The notes below the pieces were generated by a model. It did no database searches. It saw nothing but the letters and a program-made list of their open reading frames with translations, and had not been told where the DNA came from. Positions 34,121 through 42,769 of a DNA stretch of 64,000 nt are shown piece after piece (within the stretch, counting starts at the first letter, position 1; the number at the start of each line of letters is the position of its first letter). The stretch lies in the NCBI RefSeq assembly GCF_018736065.1, contig NZ_CP076129.1, forward strand, positions 1,302,001 to 1,366,000, written 5' to 3'. Position numbers and translations under genes: made by a program. This stretch comes from Flammeovirga kamogawensis (GTDB lineage: Bacteria > Bacteroidota > Bacteroidia > Cytophagales > Flammeovirgaceae).

Positions 34121-37100
34121 ATGAAAAAATTATTACTTTTTACTATCAACTTAATCTTACTATCAACTAGTCTAACATTTGCAACGACTTGGTACGTGAG
34201 TACAACTGGAGAAAACTCTAATAATGGAGAATTATCTACACCCTTTCTTACAATTGATTATGCTTTAAGCATTGCCGCGGATGATGATACAATTCACATC
34301 TTAGGTACAATAACAGAAAGCCAAATAATGATCACTAAATCAATTACAATAGAAGGAGATTCACCATCTACTTCAATTGTTCAAAGTGATAATATTTCTG
34401 CAATTGAATTACTAGCAGGAGTCAATCCTCCTACCTTAGTAAGTAATTCACGTATTTTCACAATAAATACTGTTGGCATTAATGTGAGGTTTAAAAACTT
34501 AACTATTCAAAACAGTGTCGATCTTGGTCAGGGAGGAGCTATTATAAACAATAAGTCAGCCTCAGTTCTTGAAATTGAAAGCTGTAATTTTATTAATAAT
34601 TACTCTGCAAATTCAGGAGGAGCTATTGCTACCAATCAAGAGTTATCTATTAAAAACTCTTCGTTTATAGGTAACGAAAGTGCGTCTCATTCTGGAGCCG
34701 TTAATAATAATTCAGGTGGATATCCTTTAACTATAGAGAATTCTTTATTTTCAGGAAATAAAGCGAGTGGTACGGGTACTGGTGGCGCCGTTAGAACTAA
34801 TTCGCAAAATGTTTCTTTAGTAAATAATACTTTTGTAAATAATAGTACATCGGCTGTAAATAAAGTAGAAGGGGTTAACTTCTTCGGATCTACAGGTACA
34901 ATTAATTTATATAATAATATTTTTTTTAATAATAAAGGCGAAAGTGATGATAGAGCAGATGGCGAAGATTTAAGTATTTCTACCACTGGAACTATCACAG
35001 TTAATGCTAGAGCTAATATAATTTCTTACATTCATGCATCCACAACAAGAGGTTTGTTTACAGGGAATAATAACCTTTTGCAAAGTGCTAATGTTACTGC
35101 TGATTTAATAAAATTTGGACCATTACAACAAGCACAAAATGGGTTATATGTATTGCCTATTTACCCTTCATCAATCGGAGATAATACGGGTGATGAAACA
35201 AATGGAACTTTAGAAGATGCGTTGGGTTTTGTAAAAACAAATTATGATAGAGGACATCTTTCGATTGGTTCAACACCAATAGCGCCAATATTTATCACTG
35301 ATAAATATCAAAATTATCCTGAAAATCAAGAAGCTTTAACATTAAAAACATTGTCGGCAAGTAATGCCGTAAGTTTTGAGATTATTGGAGGAGAAGATCA
35401 AAATGCTTTTACAATAGATAATAATGGTGATTTATCTTTTAATACTCAACCTCAATTGGGAATTCCTAATGATACGGATAACGATAATGTTTATAAAGTA
35501 GAGGTGAAAATTACGGAAGGAAATTTATCTTCAACTCAACTTTTTGAACTCAGTATTGTAGGGGCAAAACTAAATGTTGTCATGATCGTTTTAGATGATT
35601 TAAACGATTATGCGGGCTTTATGGGCGGACATTTGCAAACAAAAACGCCAAATATAGATCGTTTAGCAAGTCAAGGTGTATCTTTTATGAATGCACATTC
35701 TAATGCACCATTATGCGATCCATCAAGAGCTAGTTTCTTGAACGGTATCTTGCCAATTACATCACAACATTTTGGTACTGGTAATAGTAATTGGAAAAAT
35801 AATGTAGTTTTAAAAGAATCTAAATTGATTTCCGAATATTTTATGGACAATGGTTATACAACCTATAAAACTGGTAAAATTACACACTCAACAAGTGGTG
35901 AAAACAGTTGGTGGGATTATGTTCATGAAAACTCTCACGATTATGGTCCATTAGCTTACAATGGAGTTGGAGGTGCAGTGCATCAAAACTCAGTACATCA
36001 AATGCACGATGCTGGTGGTTCTTTAGATGGTGTTTATGGGAGGTTATCTGATATACCACGAGTGAGAACACATTCGTCTTTGCAAAATGCATCAAGGTAT
36101 ACTGAAGGATGGTTTAGTACTACATCTAAAACGGCATTTAGATATGTAACAGAAGAAGACAGAGATTTAATGCCAGATGAAAAAAATGTGGCATGGACTG
36201 CAGCTAATATTAAAGCATTAAATGACATGGATAGTGACGACCCGTTTTTTATGGCCGTTGGAATTATTAGACCTCACTCTCCATTTGTTGTTCCTGATAA
36301 ATATTTTGATATGTTCCCTTTAGAGGAGGTTCAATTACCAGAAATATTTTTAGACGATCGAGATGATTTTACATACGATCGTTCTAGTAGAGGACATGAA
36401 ATTGTAGATGTTTTAGAGCACAGCCATATTGATAAAAATGAGGGTCTAAAAAGGTACTTACAAGGGTATATGGCGAGTGTTGCTTTTGCAGATGAAATGG
36501 TTGGTAGAGTAATGACTGCCGTAGAAAACAGCAAGTTTGCAAACAATACAATTATTATGTTGTATAGTGACCATGGTTATAATATGGGTGAAAAAGATTA
36601 CTCACATAAAAACAACCTTTGGGAGCATGGAACACGTGTGCCTTTAATTATTAAATCTCCACTTTTTAAGGCAACAAGCGGACAAAAAGTAGATCACCCG
36701 GTCTCGTTAGTAGATATTTACCCTACGCTACAAGATATGTGTTACCTAACTGGTGATACTAAGCATTCAGCATTAGGAGCAGATTTAGACGGACATAGTC
36801 TAAAACCATTTTTGATGGATGTAAATTCACAAGATTTTGAAGGTGATGAAGTGGCTTTCTCTTGTATTGGGAATTGGTTTTTCAAAACAAAAAGTCACCA
36901 AAATTACGGAATCAAAAGTAAACGTTTTAGATATAATAATTATGCAGATGGACAAGATGAGCTGTTTGATCATCTATACGATCAAAATGAGTTTATTAAT
37001 GTAATTGATCACCCTGCATACGCTGAAGTAAAAGCTGCTTTTGATCAAAAATTAAAAAATAAACTTCATTCAGAAATACTATTACAGGATGAGCTAAGTT

Positions 37101-39196
37101 CAACTGATAATGCATTTGAAACAAGTGGGAACTTAGGCAAAGCAAATGTATCATGGGGAAATGCTTATGTTCATGACAATACTTTACTACAAAGAAATGC
37201 TGCTGGAGATGCTTTCCTGACTTATGAAGTGAATAACCCAGGTGATATAAATATTGAAATTTGGGCTCCATTAATTACTGTGGATGGCAAGAAAGTTCCA
37301 AATGATATCGGGACACTAAAAGTATATGCATCTTCTGATAATTTAACTTGGAATGAAGTTTTAACAACAGAGATTTTAGGAAATTATACATGGGATAGCA
37401 ATATTTTAACCTATCAAAATGCAAATGAATTCCCACAGAATACAAACTTTGTAAAAGTGGTTTTAGAAGGAGATGGAGCAGGTTATAATTTAGCACTATT
37501 GGGTAAGGTAGAAATTTTCTCTAAAGAGGACAGAAACATTATTATGAATCTGGATGACCTTACTGTCGATGTAGACCCGTCAATTTTTGATATCGACCCA
37601 AATAGAATGAGAACTAGCGAAGCTATTCTTCCTGTTGTAGCAGATGATTTTAGTTCTGATAATATCTATTACCAGAAATCAAATAATAATTACTTGACAA
37701 ATGATAGTGGAAATAGTTTTCATAATGATAAATATCGTTTTGTAAAAAGTGGTGCAGAAGCATTTATAACATATGAAGTAGACGATGTAAGCGGTATACG
37801 TGTAGAAGTTGTACAACACCATAGTGGTACTAATATTGTAAATTCTGATACTGTATTGACAGATGCTGCAGTAGAATTGTATACTTCTTCAGACAATATA
37901 ACGTTTACTAAAGTGGCTACTAGGTCAGTTTCTTTATTTATTGAAGACATTATTAATAATGAAGGACAAGCTAACGAAGCAATTGATTTGTATCGTCATT
38001 CTCATAAATTTGCAATCATTTCTGACCAAGATTTATCACAAGAAACAAAATATGTAAAGGTTGTTTTAAAATCAGAAAATGATTGGGGAACACAACTAAG
38101 TGGTGTTTATATTTATGGTCAGAATAATGGAGGTGGCACTATAAAACAAGATCAAGTAATTGCTATAGAACCTATAGAAGACAAAACGGTTACCGCTGCA
38201 GATTTTGATATACTTGCAACAACTACATCAGGTTTACCATTAAGTTATACTGTTTCTGGACCTGTAGTTTTGGAAGGAACAACCCTTTCTTTAACAGGAG
38301 AGACTGGAGAAGTTTCTATAACTGTTTCACAAGCAGGTAACGGAACATTCAATGCAGCAACTGAAAGCATTACATTTACTGTATCTGCTTTAAATATCAC
38401 GAGTATTTCATTAAGCGAAACTGACCTGCAATTAAACGTTGGCGAGAATCATCAACTTATTGCTAATGTACTACCTGCTGGGATAGCTGCAGAATTAATG
38501 TGGAGTACAGACAACCCGACAGTAGTAGAGGTAAATAACCAAGGAGTAATTGAAGCAATTAGTGGCGGTGCTGCAACAATTACGGTGTCTACTTTAGACG
38601 GTACTATTTATGCAACAGCAACAGTAATTTCTATATCAGATGGTGTTGTAAGTGTACCTTCTATTATTGAGGTAACCACAACAGAAACAACAGCTTTAGT
38701 TTCATTTGTAGAAAGTAGTAATGCTACTTATCATAGGTTGGAATATAAAATTGATGGAAAAGGATGGGTTGAAATTGATAGTGTTTTTAACAGTGCGATA
38801 GATACATATCTTTTAACTGATCTTATTCCAGAATCAAATTATCGATTTAGAATGAGAGGCATAAACAGTACTAGACTTTCTTCATGGTCTCCAATAGTAG
38901 ATTTTTCAACTGCTGGGAGTAATGCAAGAAAATCATCTGAGGTTTCTAGCTTAGAAAATGAAATTAGTATCTATCCTAATCCAATAGACAATGGGTTTGT
39001 AACCATTGTAATGCAAAATTCATTAACAGCTTTTAATGTAGAGGTGTATAATAGTATAGGGCAGCTACATGAAATAGTAAAAGGTAAAGAAGTATCAAAT
39101 TGTAAGATTGATGTAACAGGTTGGGCTTCTGGTATCTATTTTATGAAAATCATTACAGATGATTTTATAGAAACAAGAAGAGTAATCATTAAATAA
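34121..39196 (+). CDS. T9SS-exported multidomain sulfatase with N-terminal beta-helix
   Basis: The start is taken at ATG 34121, where a signal peptide begins (MKKLLLFTINLILLSTSLTFA). A GTG at 34082 would only add 13 residues ahead of it. The product has 1691 residues: a POMP-like beta-helix (~22-300, with repeats such as IESCNFINNYSANSGGA), a cadherin-like segment (~390-482), a sulfatase domain (~483-983), two galactose-binding-like domains (~986-1136 and ~1166-1336), an Ig-like domain, Big2 (~1425-1506), FN3 (~1510-1600) and a type A T9SS sorting domain (ISIYPNPIDNG). The sulfatase has the canonical formylglycine motif CDPSR (Cys532), VMIVLDDLNDYAGFMGG, KTGKITHS, IIRPHSPFVVP and LYSDHGYNMGEK. 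LDDLND and CDPSRASFL resemble the iduronate-2-sulfatase/S1_7-like branch. It probably desulfates a marine polysaccharide at the cell surface. Confidence 0.88.
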   Translation: MKKLLLFTINLILLSTSLTFATTWYVSTTGENSNNGELSTPFLTIDYALSIAADDDTIHILGTITESQIMITKSITIEGDSPSTSIVQSDNISAIELLAGVNPPTLVSNSRIFTINTVGINVRFKNLTIQNSVDLGQGGAIINNKSASVLEIESCNFINNYSANSGGAIATNQELSIKNSSFIGNESASHSGAVNNNSGGYPLTIENSLFSGNKASGTGTGGAVRTNSQNVSLVNNTFVNNSTSAVNKVEGVNFFGSTGTINLYNNIFFNNKGESDDRADGEDLSISTTGTITVNARANIISYIHASTTRGLFTGNNNLLQSANVTADLIKFGPLQQAQNGLYVLPIYPSSIGDNTGDETNGTLEDALGFVKTNYDRGHLSIGSTPIAPIFITDKYQNYPENQEALTLKTLSASNAVSFEIIGGEDQNAFTIDNNGDLSFNTQPQLGIPNDTDNDNVYKVEVKITEGNLSSTQLFELSIVGAKLNVVMIVLDDLNDYAGFMGGHLQTKTPNIDRLASQGVSFMNAHSNAPLCDPSRASFLNGILPITSQHFGTGNSNWKNNVVLKESKLISEYFMDNGYTTYKTGKITHSTSGENSWWDYVHENSHDYGPLAYNGVGGAVHQNSVHQMHDAGGSLDGVYGRLSDIPRVRTHSSLQNASRYTEGWFSTTSKTAFRYVTEEDRDLMPDEKNVAWTAANIKALNDMDSDDPFFMAVGIIRPHSPFVVPDKYFDMFPLEEVQLPEIFLDDRDDFTYDRSSRGHEIVDVLEHSHIDKNEGLKRYLQGYMASVAFADEMVGRVMTAVENSKFANNTIIMLYSDHGYNMGEKDYSHKNNLWEHGTRVPLIIKSPLFKATSGQKVDHPVSLVDIYPTLQDMCYLTGDTKHSALGADLDGHSLKPFLMDVNSQDFEGDEVAFSCIGNWFFKTKSHQNYGIKSKRFRYNNYADGQDELFDHLYDQNEFINVIDHPAYAEVKAAFDQKLKNKLHSEILLQDELSSTDNAFETSGNLGKANVSWGNAYVHDNTLLQRNAAGDAFLTYEVNNPGDINIEIWAPLITVDGKKVPNDIGTLKVYASSDNLTWNEVLTTEILGNYTWDSNILTYQNANEFPQNTNFVKVVLEGDGAGYNLALLGKVEIFSKEDRNIIMNLDDLTVDVDPSIFDIDPNRMRTSEAILPVVADDFSSDNIYYQKSNNNYLTNDSGNSFHNDKYRFVKSGAEAFITYEVDDVSGIRVEVVQHHSGTNIVNSDTVLTDAAVELYTSSDNITFTKVATRSVSLFIEDIINNEGQANEAIDLYRHSHKFAIISDQDLSQETKYVKVVLKSENDWGTQLSGVYIYGQNNGGGTIKQDQVIAIEPIEDKTVTAADFDILATTTSGLPLSYTVSGPVVLEGTTLSLTGETGEVSITVSQAGNGTFNAATESITFTVSALNITSISLSETDLQLNVGENHQLIANVLPAGIAAELMWSTDNPTVVEVNNQGVIEAISGGAATITVSTLDGTIYATATVISISDGVVSVPSIIEVTTTETTALVSFVESSNATYHRLEYKIDGKGWVEIDSVFNSAIDTYLLTDLIPESNYRFRMRGINSTRLSSWSPIVDFSTAGSNARKSSEVSSLENEISIYPNPIDNGFVTIVMQNSLTAFNVEVYNSIGQLHEIVKGKEVSNCKIDVTGWASGIYFMKIITDDFIETRRVIIK

Positions 39197-39217
39197 TTAC
39201 TTATAATTTCAAAAACG

Positions 39218-39263
39218 GAAAGTCTTTTTATGGCAGTAAAAACCATAGAAAGACTTTCTTTTT
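39218..39263 (+). terminator. Rho-independent terminator after the sulfatase fusion gene
   Basis: A 16-nt arm (39218-39233) pairs with 39243-39258 with minor mismatch inside, followed by a T-run. The rest of the 39197-39515 interval holds no gene, only the upstream motif at 39426. Confidence 0.88.
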
Positions 39264-39425
39264 GTATCGTGAAATTTATCTCATTTATATAAAGACTTAC
39301 ATTAAATACATCAATCTGAAGTGTTGCTTGAGGTAATTTTAATAAAATAATAGCAGATACTCTAAAAAAGTCAAAATGTGCTACGTATATGTAAATTTTT
39401 GATGGATATCTCCTGCATCTCAGTC

Positions 39426-39447
39426 ATATATTGTGCATTCAACACTT
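39426..39447 (+). promoter_or_regulatory. Conserved upstream motif (copy 2) before a T9SS beta-helix gene
   Basis: Same two blocks as at 30670-30691 (ATATATTGT and CAACACTT), ending 68 nt before the ATG at 39516. Downstream, TCAACA can pair with TGTTGA about 20 nt later to form a small leader hairpin. A much weaker partial match (TATTGTTATTCATTC near 34034) precedes the sulfatase fusion gene. Confidence 0.5.
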
Positions 39448-39515
39448 GCAGTTATAGATGTTGATTTTTAACAATTGGGAGGGCTCTTTTATTTGTCTCC
39501 TTAACGAACAAAATT

Positions 39516-42299
39516 ATGATGAAAAGATTAGTACTACTAACATTTCTAATTTTCAATTCTTTACAACTTATTGCTCAAAATACTTACTATGTAGATATAG
39601 AAAATGGAGCAGATGCCAATAACGGATTGACGAAAGAAACGGCTTGGAAAACAATTACTAAGGTGAAATCCTTTAGAACAAAATATGTGCCTGGCGACTC
39701 TATATTATTCCATACAGATCAAGTATGGGAAGGGCAATTAGTGTTGAATAACTTTGAAGGAACTAAAGAAAACCCGATCACTTTTAGCTCATACGGTACA
39801 GGAGCAAAACCACATATAAAAGGTAATGGAGAAGGCACGATGGCCGTACATTTAATGAATTGTGAATACATTACTTTTGATGGTTTTGAAGTAACAAACA
39901 GGGGCGAATTGCCATTAGGGGGGAGATATGGTATTGAAATTCGTGCAAATAATAAAGGGGAAATCTATGGTACTCAAGTAAAAAATTGCGATATCCATGA
40001 TATAAACGGTGAACAAGATAAGAACGATGGCCAAGGTGGTGGAATATTAGTTAAAAATACAGGAAGTACCACTAGGAGTAGAGTTGTTGATGTTCTTATT
40101 GAAGGAAATCATATTTATGATGTAGTAAGAAATGGTATATATGGCAATTACAATTTTGGATTGGAGACACCATTTAGAAATAAAAATGTACTTATTCGTA
40201 AAAATTTAATTGAAAGAATACCAGGTGACGCAATTGTTGCTTTCGGGATGGAAAATGCAATTGTTGAATATAATATTTGTAGAGATTTTTCACCTCTTTT
40301 AGATTTAGAAAATAATGCAGCAGCAGGTATTTGGGCTTTTAATTCTGTAAATACCATTATTCAACACAATCAAGTAAGCGGACATCAGGCAAAGCACGAT
40401 GGGCAGGGGTATGATGCTGATTTTAATTGCGAAAATACTATTATTCAATACAATTATAGTTTTGACAATGTAGGTGGCTTTGTTTTGATTTGTAATGATG
40501 GATCTAAAGAAACAGCTAAGAATATTAAACCAATTGTAAGGTATAACTTGAGTATAAATGATGGTTTCCGTACAGATGGGAAGAAATACGCTAACAAAGT
40601 TCCTGCTATTCATATTGCTGGCCCTGTTACAGAAGCACAGATCTATAATAATACAATTTATGCACCTAAAAAGCCTGCTTCGGTAGATAAAGAATTTGTA
40701 AAATCAAATAGTTGGTTTGGCTTTGCAGATAAAACTAAATTTTATAATAATACTTTTTATGGTGTAGAACCAATGGCTTTTAACATGACATCAAGTACAA
40801 ATAATGTTTTTGCTAACAACGCATATCATGGCACTACAAATGCTTTAGATAGTAACCCAACGATTGGTACTGTTGAAGGTAATCATTATGCTGCTTTAGT
40901 TTCTAAAAGAACCAATGGCTTTGATGTTGAAAATGCTGGAGGTAAGGATTTCTTTGGTAACACTGCAAAGCCAACAGATGTTGGTTTTTTTAGTGGAGAT
41001 GAAGAGCAACATTTATCGTTATCACAACGACTAGTGCAAAATAAATTAGTGGCCTCTATAAATACAACTGTAAATAATGGTACACTAAAAGTGGTTAATT
41101 TATTAGATTCTTTAATGGAGGAACAATCACATGCTGTAATTAATGGCGATATTGAAATAGAAGCGTCATCTTATCCACAAGGGGTTTATAGTGTTATTTT
41201 AGAAGGAAATGGTATTTTAATTTCTCAGAAATTTATCAAAGTTAAAGACCGAGGTTTTGAAGAGGATGAGGGAGAAGAAAAAATTGAAGTAACATTATCT
41301 GTAGGAGAAACGAAGAAATTAACGAAAGAAGGTGCAATAGCTTGGAGTAGCGACAATACATCTGTTGTAACAGTAAATGAAACAGGTTTAATTAATGCAA
41401 TTGGGGGTGGAAAAGCGACGGTTACAGCGTTAAACAATCTGAATGAGATAATAGCAACAATTGAGGTTACCTCTATCTCTTATGGGAATGTTGGTACACC
41501 TTCAAATGTAGCTGTAAAAGCTTCAGATACTTCAGCATCAATTTCTTTTACAGAAGGGAGTAATGCTACTTATCATAGAATTGCGTTTAGAAAACAAGGA
41601 CAAGATTGGGTAGAAATAGATAGTATTTATAATGATAATAAAGATGAGTATATGTTAATTGGGCTCGATGTATTATCAACTTATGAGGTTAAGGTAAGTG
41701 CTGTAAATTTCACTAATACGTCTGGATGGACTTCGATAGTTACTTTTGTAACACAAATTAATGTAACAGGAATCACTTTAAATAAATCTGAATTAAGTAT
41801 TTATGTTGGAGAAGATGAACAACTAGAAGGTACTATTCTACCAACTAATGCAACTGTAAAAGATATTAAGTGGACCAGTGATGACAGTTCCGTAGCTACA
41901 GTGGATGAAAATGGAGTTGTAACCGCTATAAAAAGTGGGGTTACAAATGTAAACGCAACTACAGTTGATGGTAATTTTATTGCAACTGTAACAATAACTT
42001 CTGTGTTAAATACTGTAGATGATGCTCCAATTACTTCAATTGTAGAAAATGATGAAGTTCTTCAAAATATAGTTGTCTACCCTAATCCTACTTCACAAAG
42101 TTATTTTAATATCGACTTTAATAAAATATCGAGTGGAACTATTGAAATGTATAATACAATTGGACTTGTTGTAAAAGAAATTAAGGTAAATAACAAAGCT
42201 GTTATTAAGTTAGAAATTAAAGACTTAAATGCAGGTGTTTACTTTATCGTGATTTCTGTTGACGGTAAGATGATTACGAAGAAGTTAATTGTTGAATAG
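39516..42299 (+). CDS. T9SS-exported right-handed beta-helix protein, copy 2
   Basis: The product has 927 residues and is a close paralogue of the protein at 30763. The signal peptide ends near LQLIAQ. The beta-helix (~22-490) carries the same conserved coils (YIEGNHIYDV-like, IIQYNYSFDNVGGFVLIC) and the loop HDGQGYDADFNCEN. After it come Big2 (~590-655), FN3 (~660-745), Big2 (~750-835) and directly the T9SS sorting domain (NIVVYPNPTSQSYFNI); the second FN3 of copy 1 is missing. The helix parts are conserved far better than the C-terminal modules, consistent with selection on the catalytic or binding part and with module exchange behind it. Substrate is likely the same polysaccharide or a related linkage. 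Confidence 0.85.
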   Translation: MMKRLVLLTFLIFNSLQLIAQNTYYVDIENGADANNGLTKETAWKTITKVKSFRTKYVPGDSILFHTDQVWEGQLVLNNFEGTKENPITFSSYGTGAKPHIKGNGEGTMAVHLMNCEYITFDGFEVTNRGELPLGGRYGIEIRANNKGEIYGTQVKNCDIHDINGEQDKNDGQGGGILVKNTGSTTRSRVVDVLIEGNHIYDVVRNGIYGNYNFGLETPFRNKNVLIRKNLIERIPGDAIVAFGMENAIVEYNICRDFSPLLDLENNAAAGIWAFNSVNTIIQHNQVSGHQAKHDGQGYDADFNCENTIIQYNYSFDNVGGFVLICNDGSKETAKNIKPIVRYNLSINDGFRTDGKKYANKVPAIHIAGPVTEAQIYNNTIYAPKKPASVDKEFVKSNSWFGFADKTKFYNNTFYGVEPMAFNMTSSTNNVFANNAYHGTTNALDSNPTIGTVEGNHYAALVSKRTNGFDVENAGGKDFFGNTAKPTDVGFFSGDEEQHLSLSQRLVQNKLVASINTTVNNGTLKVVNLLDSLMEEQSHAVINGDIEIEASSYPQGVYSVILEGNGILISQKFIKVKDRGFEEDEGEEKIEVTLSVGETKKLTKEGAIAWSSDNTSVVTVNETGLINAIGGGKATVTALNNLNEIIATIEVTSISYGNVGTPSNVAVKASDTSASISFTEGSNATYHRIAFRKQGQDWVEIDSIYNDNKDEYMLIGLDVLSTYEVKVSAVNFTNTSGWTSIVTFVTQINVTGITLNKSELSIYVGEDEQLEGTILPTNATVKDIKWTSDDSSVATVDENGVVTAIKSGVTNVNATTVDGNFIATVTITSVLNTVDDAPITSIVENDEVLQNIVVYPNPTSQSYFNIDFNKISSGTIEMYNTIGLVVKEIKVNNKAVIKLEIKDLNAGVYFIVISVDGKMITKKLIVE

Positions 42300-42329
42300 T
42301 CTTTTTTAAAAGTAAATGTATTCTTGATA

Positions 42330-42372
42330 ATCCCTAAAATTACCTAGATAGTAATTTTAGGGATTCCTTTTT
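42330..42372 (+). terminator. Rho-independent terminator after beta-helix copy 2
   Basis: A 14-nt arm (42330-42343) pairs perfectly with 42351-42364, followed by TCCTTTTTT. Confidence 0.9.
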
Positions 42373-42475
42373 TAAGACCATTTATGAGCATAATCAATAA
42401 GATATGATTGATTTCAAATTTTACACTCCATAAGCATTTAGAAGAATAATTGTTTTGTATATAAACTAAAATATA

Positions 42476-42504
42476 GGGTAGTAATTTAATTGCTACCCTT
42501 TTTT
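42476..42504 (+). terminator. Second hairpin-T-run terminator
   Basis: GGGTAG (42476-42481) pairs with CTACCC (42493-42498) with further A-T pairing inside, followed by six T residues. It lies about 130 nt after the first terminator. No gene is seen between them, so it is either a back-up terminator or the end of a short RNA. Confidence 0.75.
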
Positions 42505-42663
42505 ATGTAAAAAAATAGTTGAATGGTTGTAAGATTTGATGCCTAAAATTAACGGACTTATTTTTTATTTATGAGTATTCTAAAAGATAAAACTCTTAAC
42601 GCAATCCAATAACATTATATACAACTACTGATTCTGGTGACCAAAATCACTTATCTGTAATTA

Positions 42664-42762
42664 ATCTAAATAAATATATCTAACAAATGTAAATGCTATT
42701 GTAATAAAATAGGTTAACTAGTAACATTGCGTTGTTATTTAAAATTGATCTAAATAAATATA
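42664..42762 (+). promoter_or_regulatory. Two identical 15-nt direct repeats upstream of the TonB receptor operon
   Basis: ATCTAAATAAATATA occurs at 42664-42678 and again at 42748-42762, 84 nt apart. The second copy ends 7 nt before the start codon at 42770. Each copy sits beside AT-rich sequence forming a loose palindrome (TTTAAAATTGATCTAAA around copy 2). Such sites before an iron-type TonB receptor are plausible operators for an iron-responsive repressor (Fur- or DtxR-like). The regulator is inferred. Confidence 0.5.
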
Positions 42763-42769
42763 GAAATCA

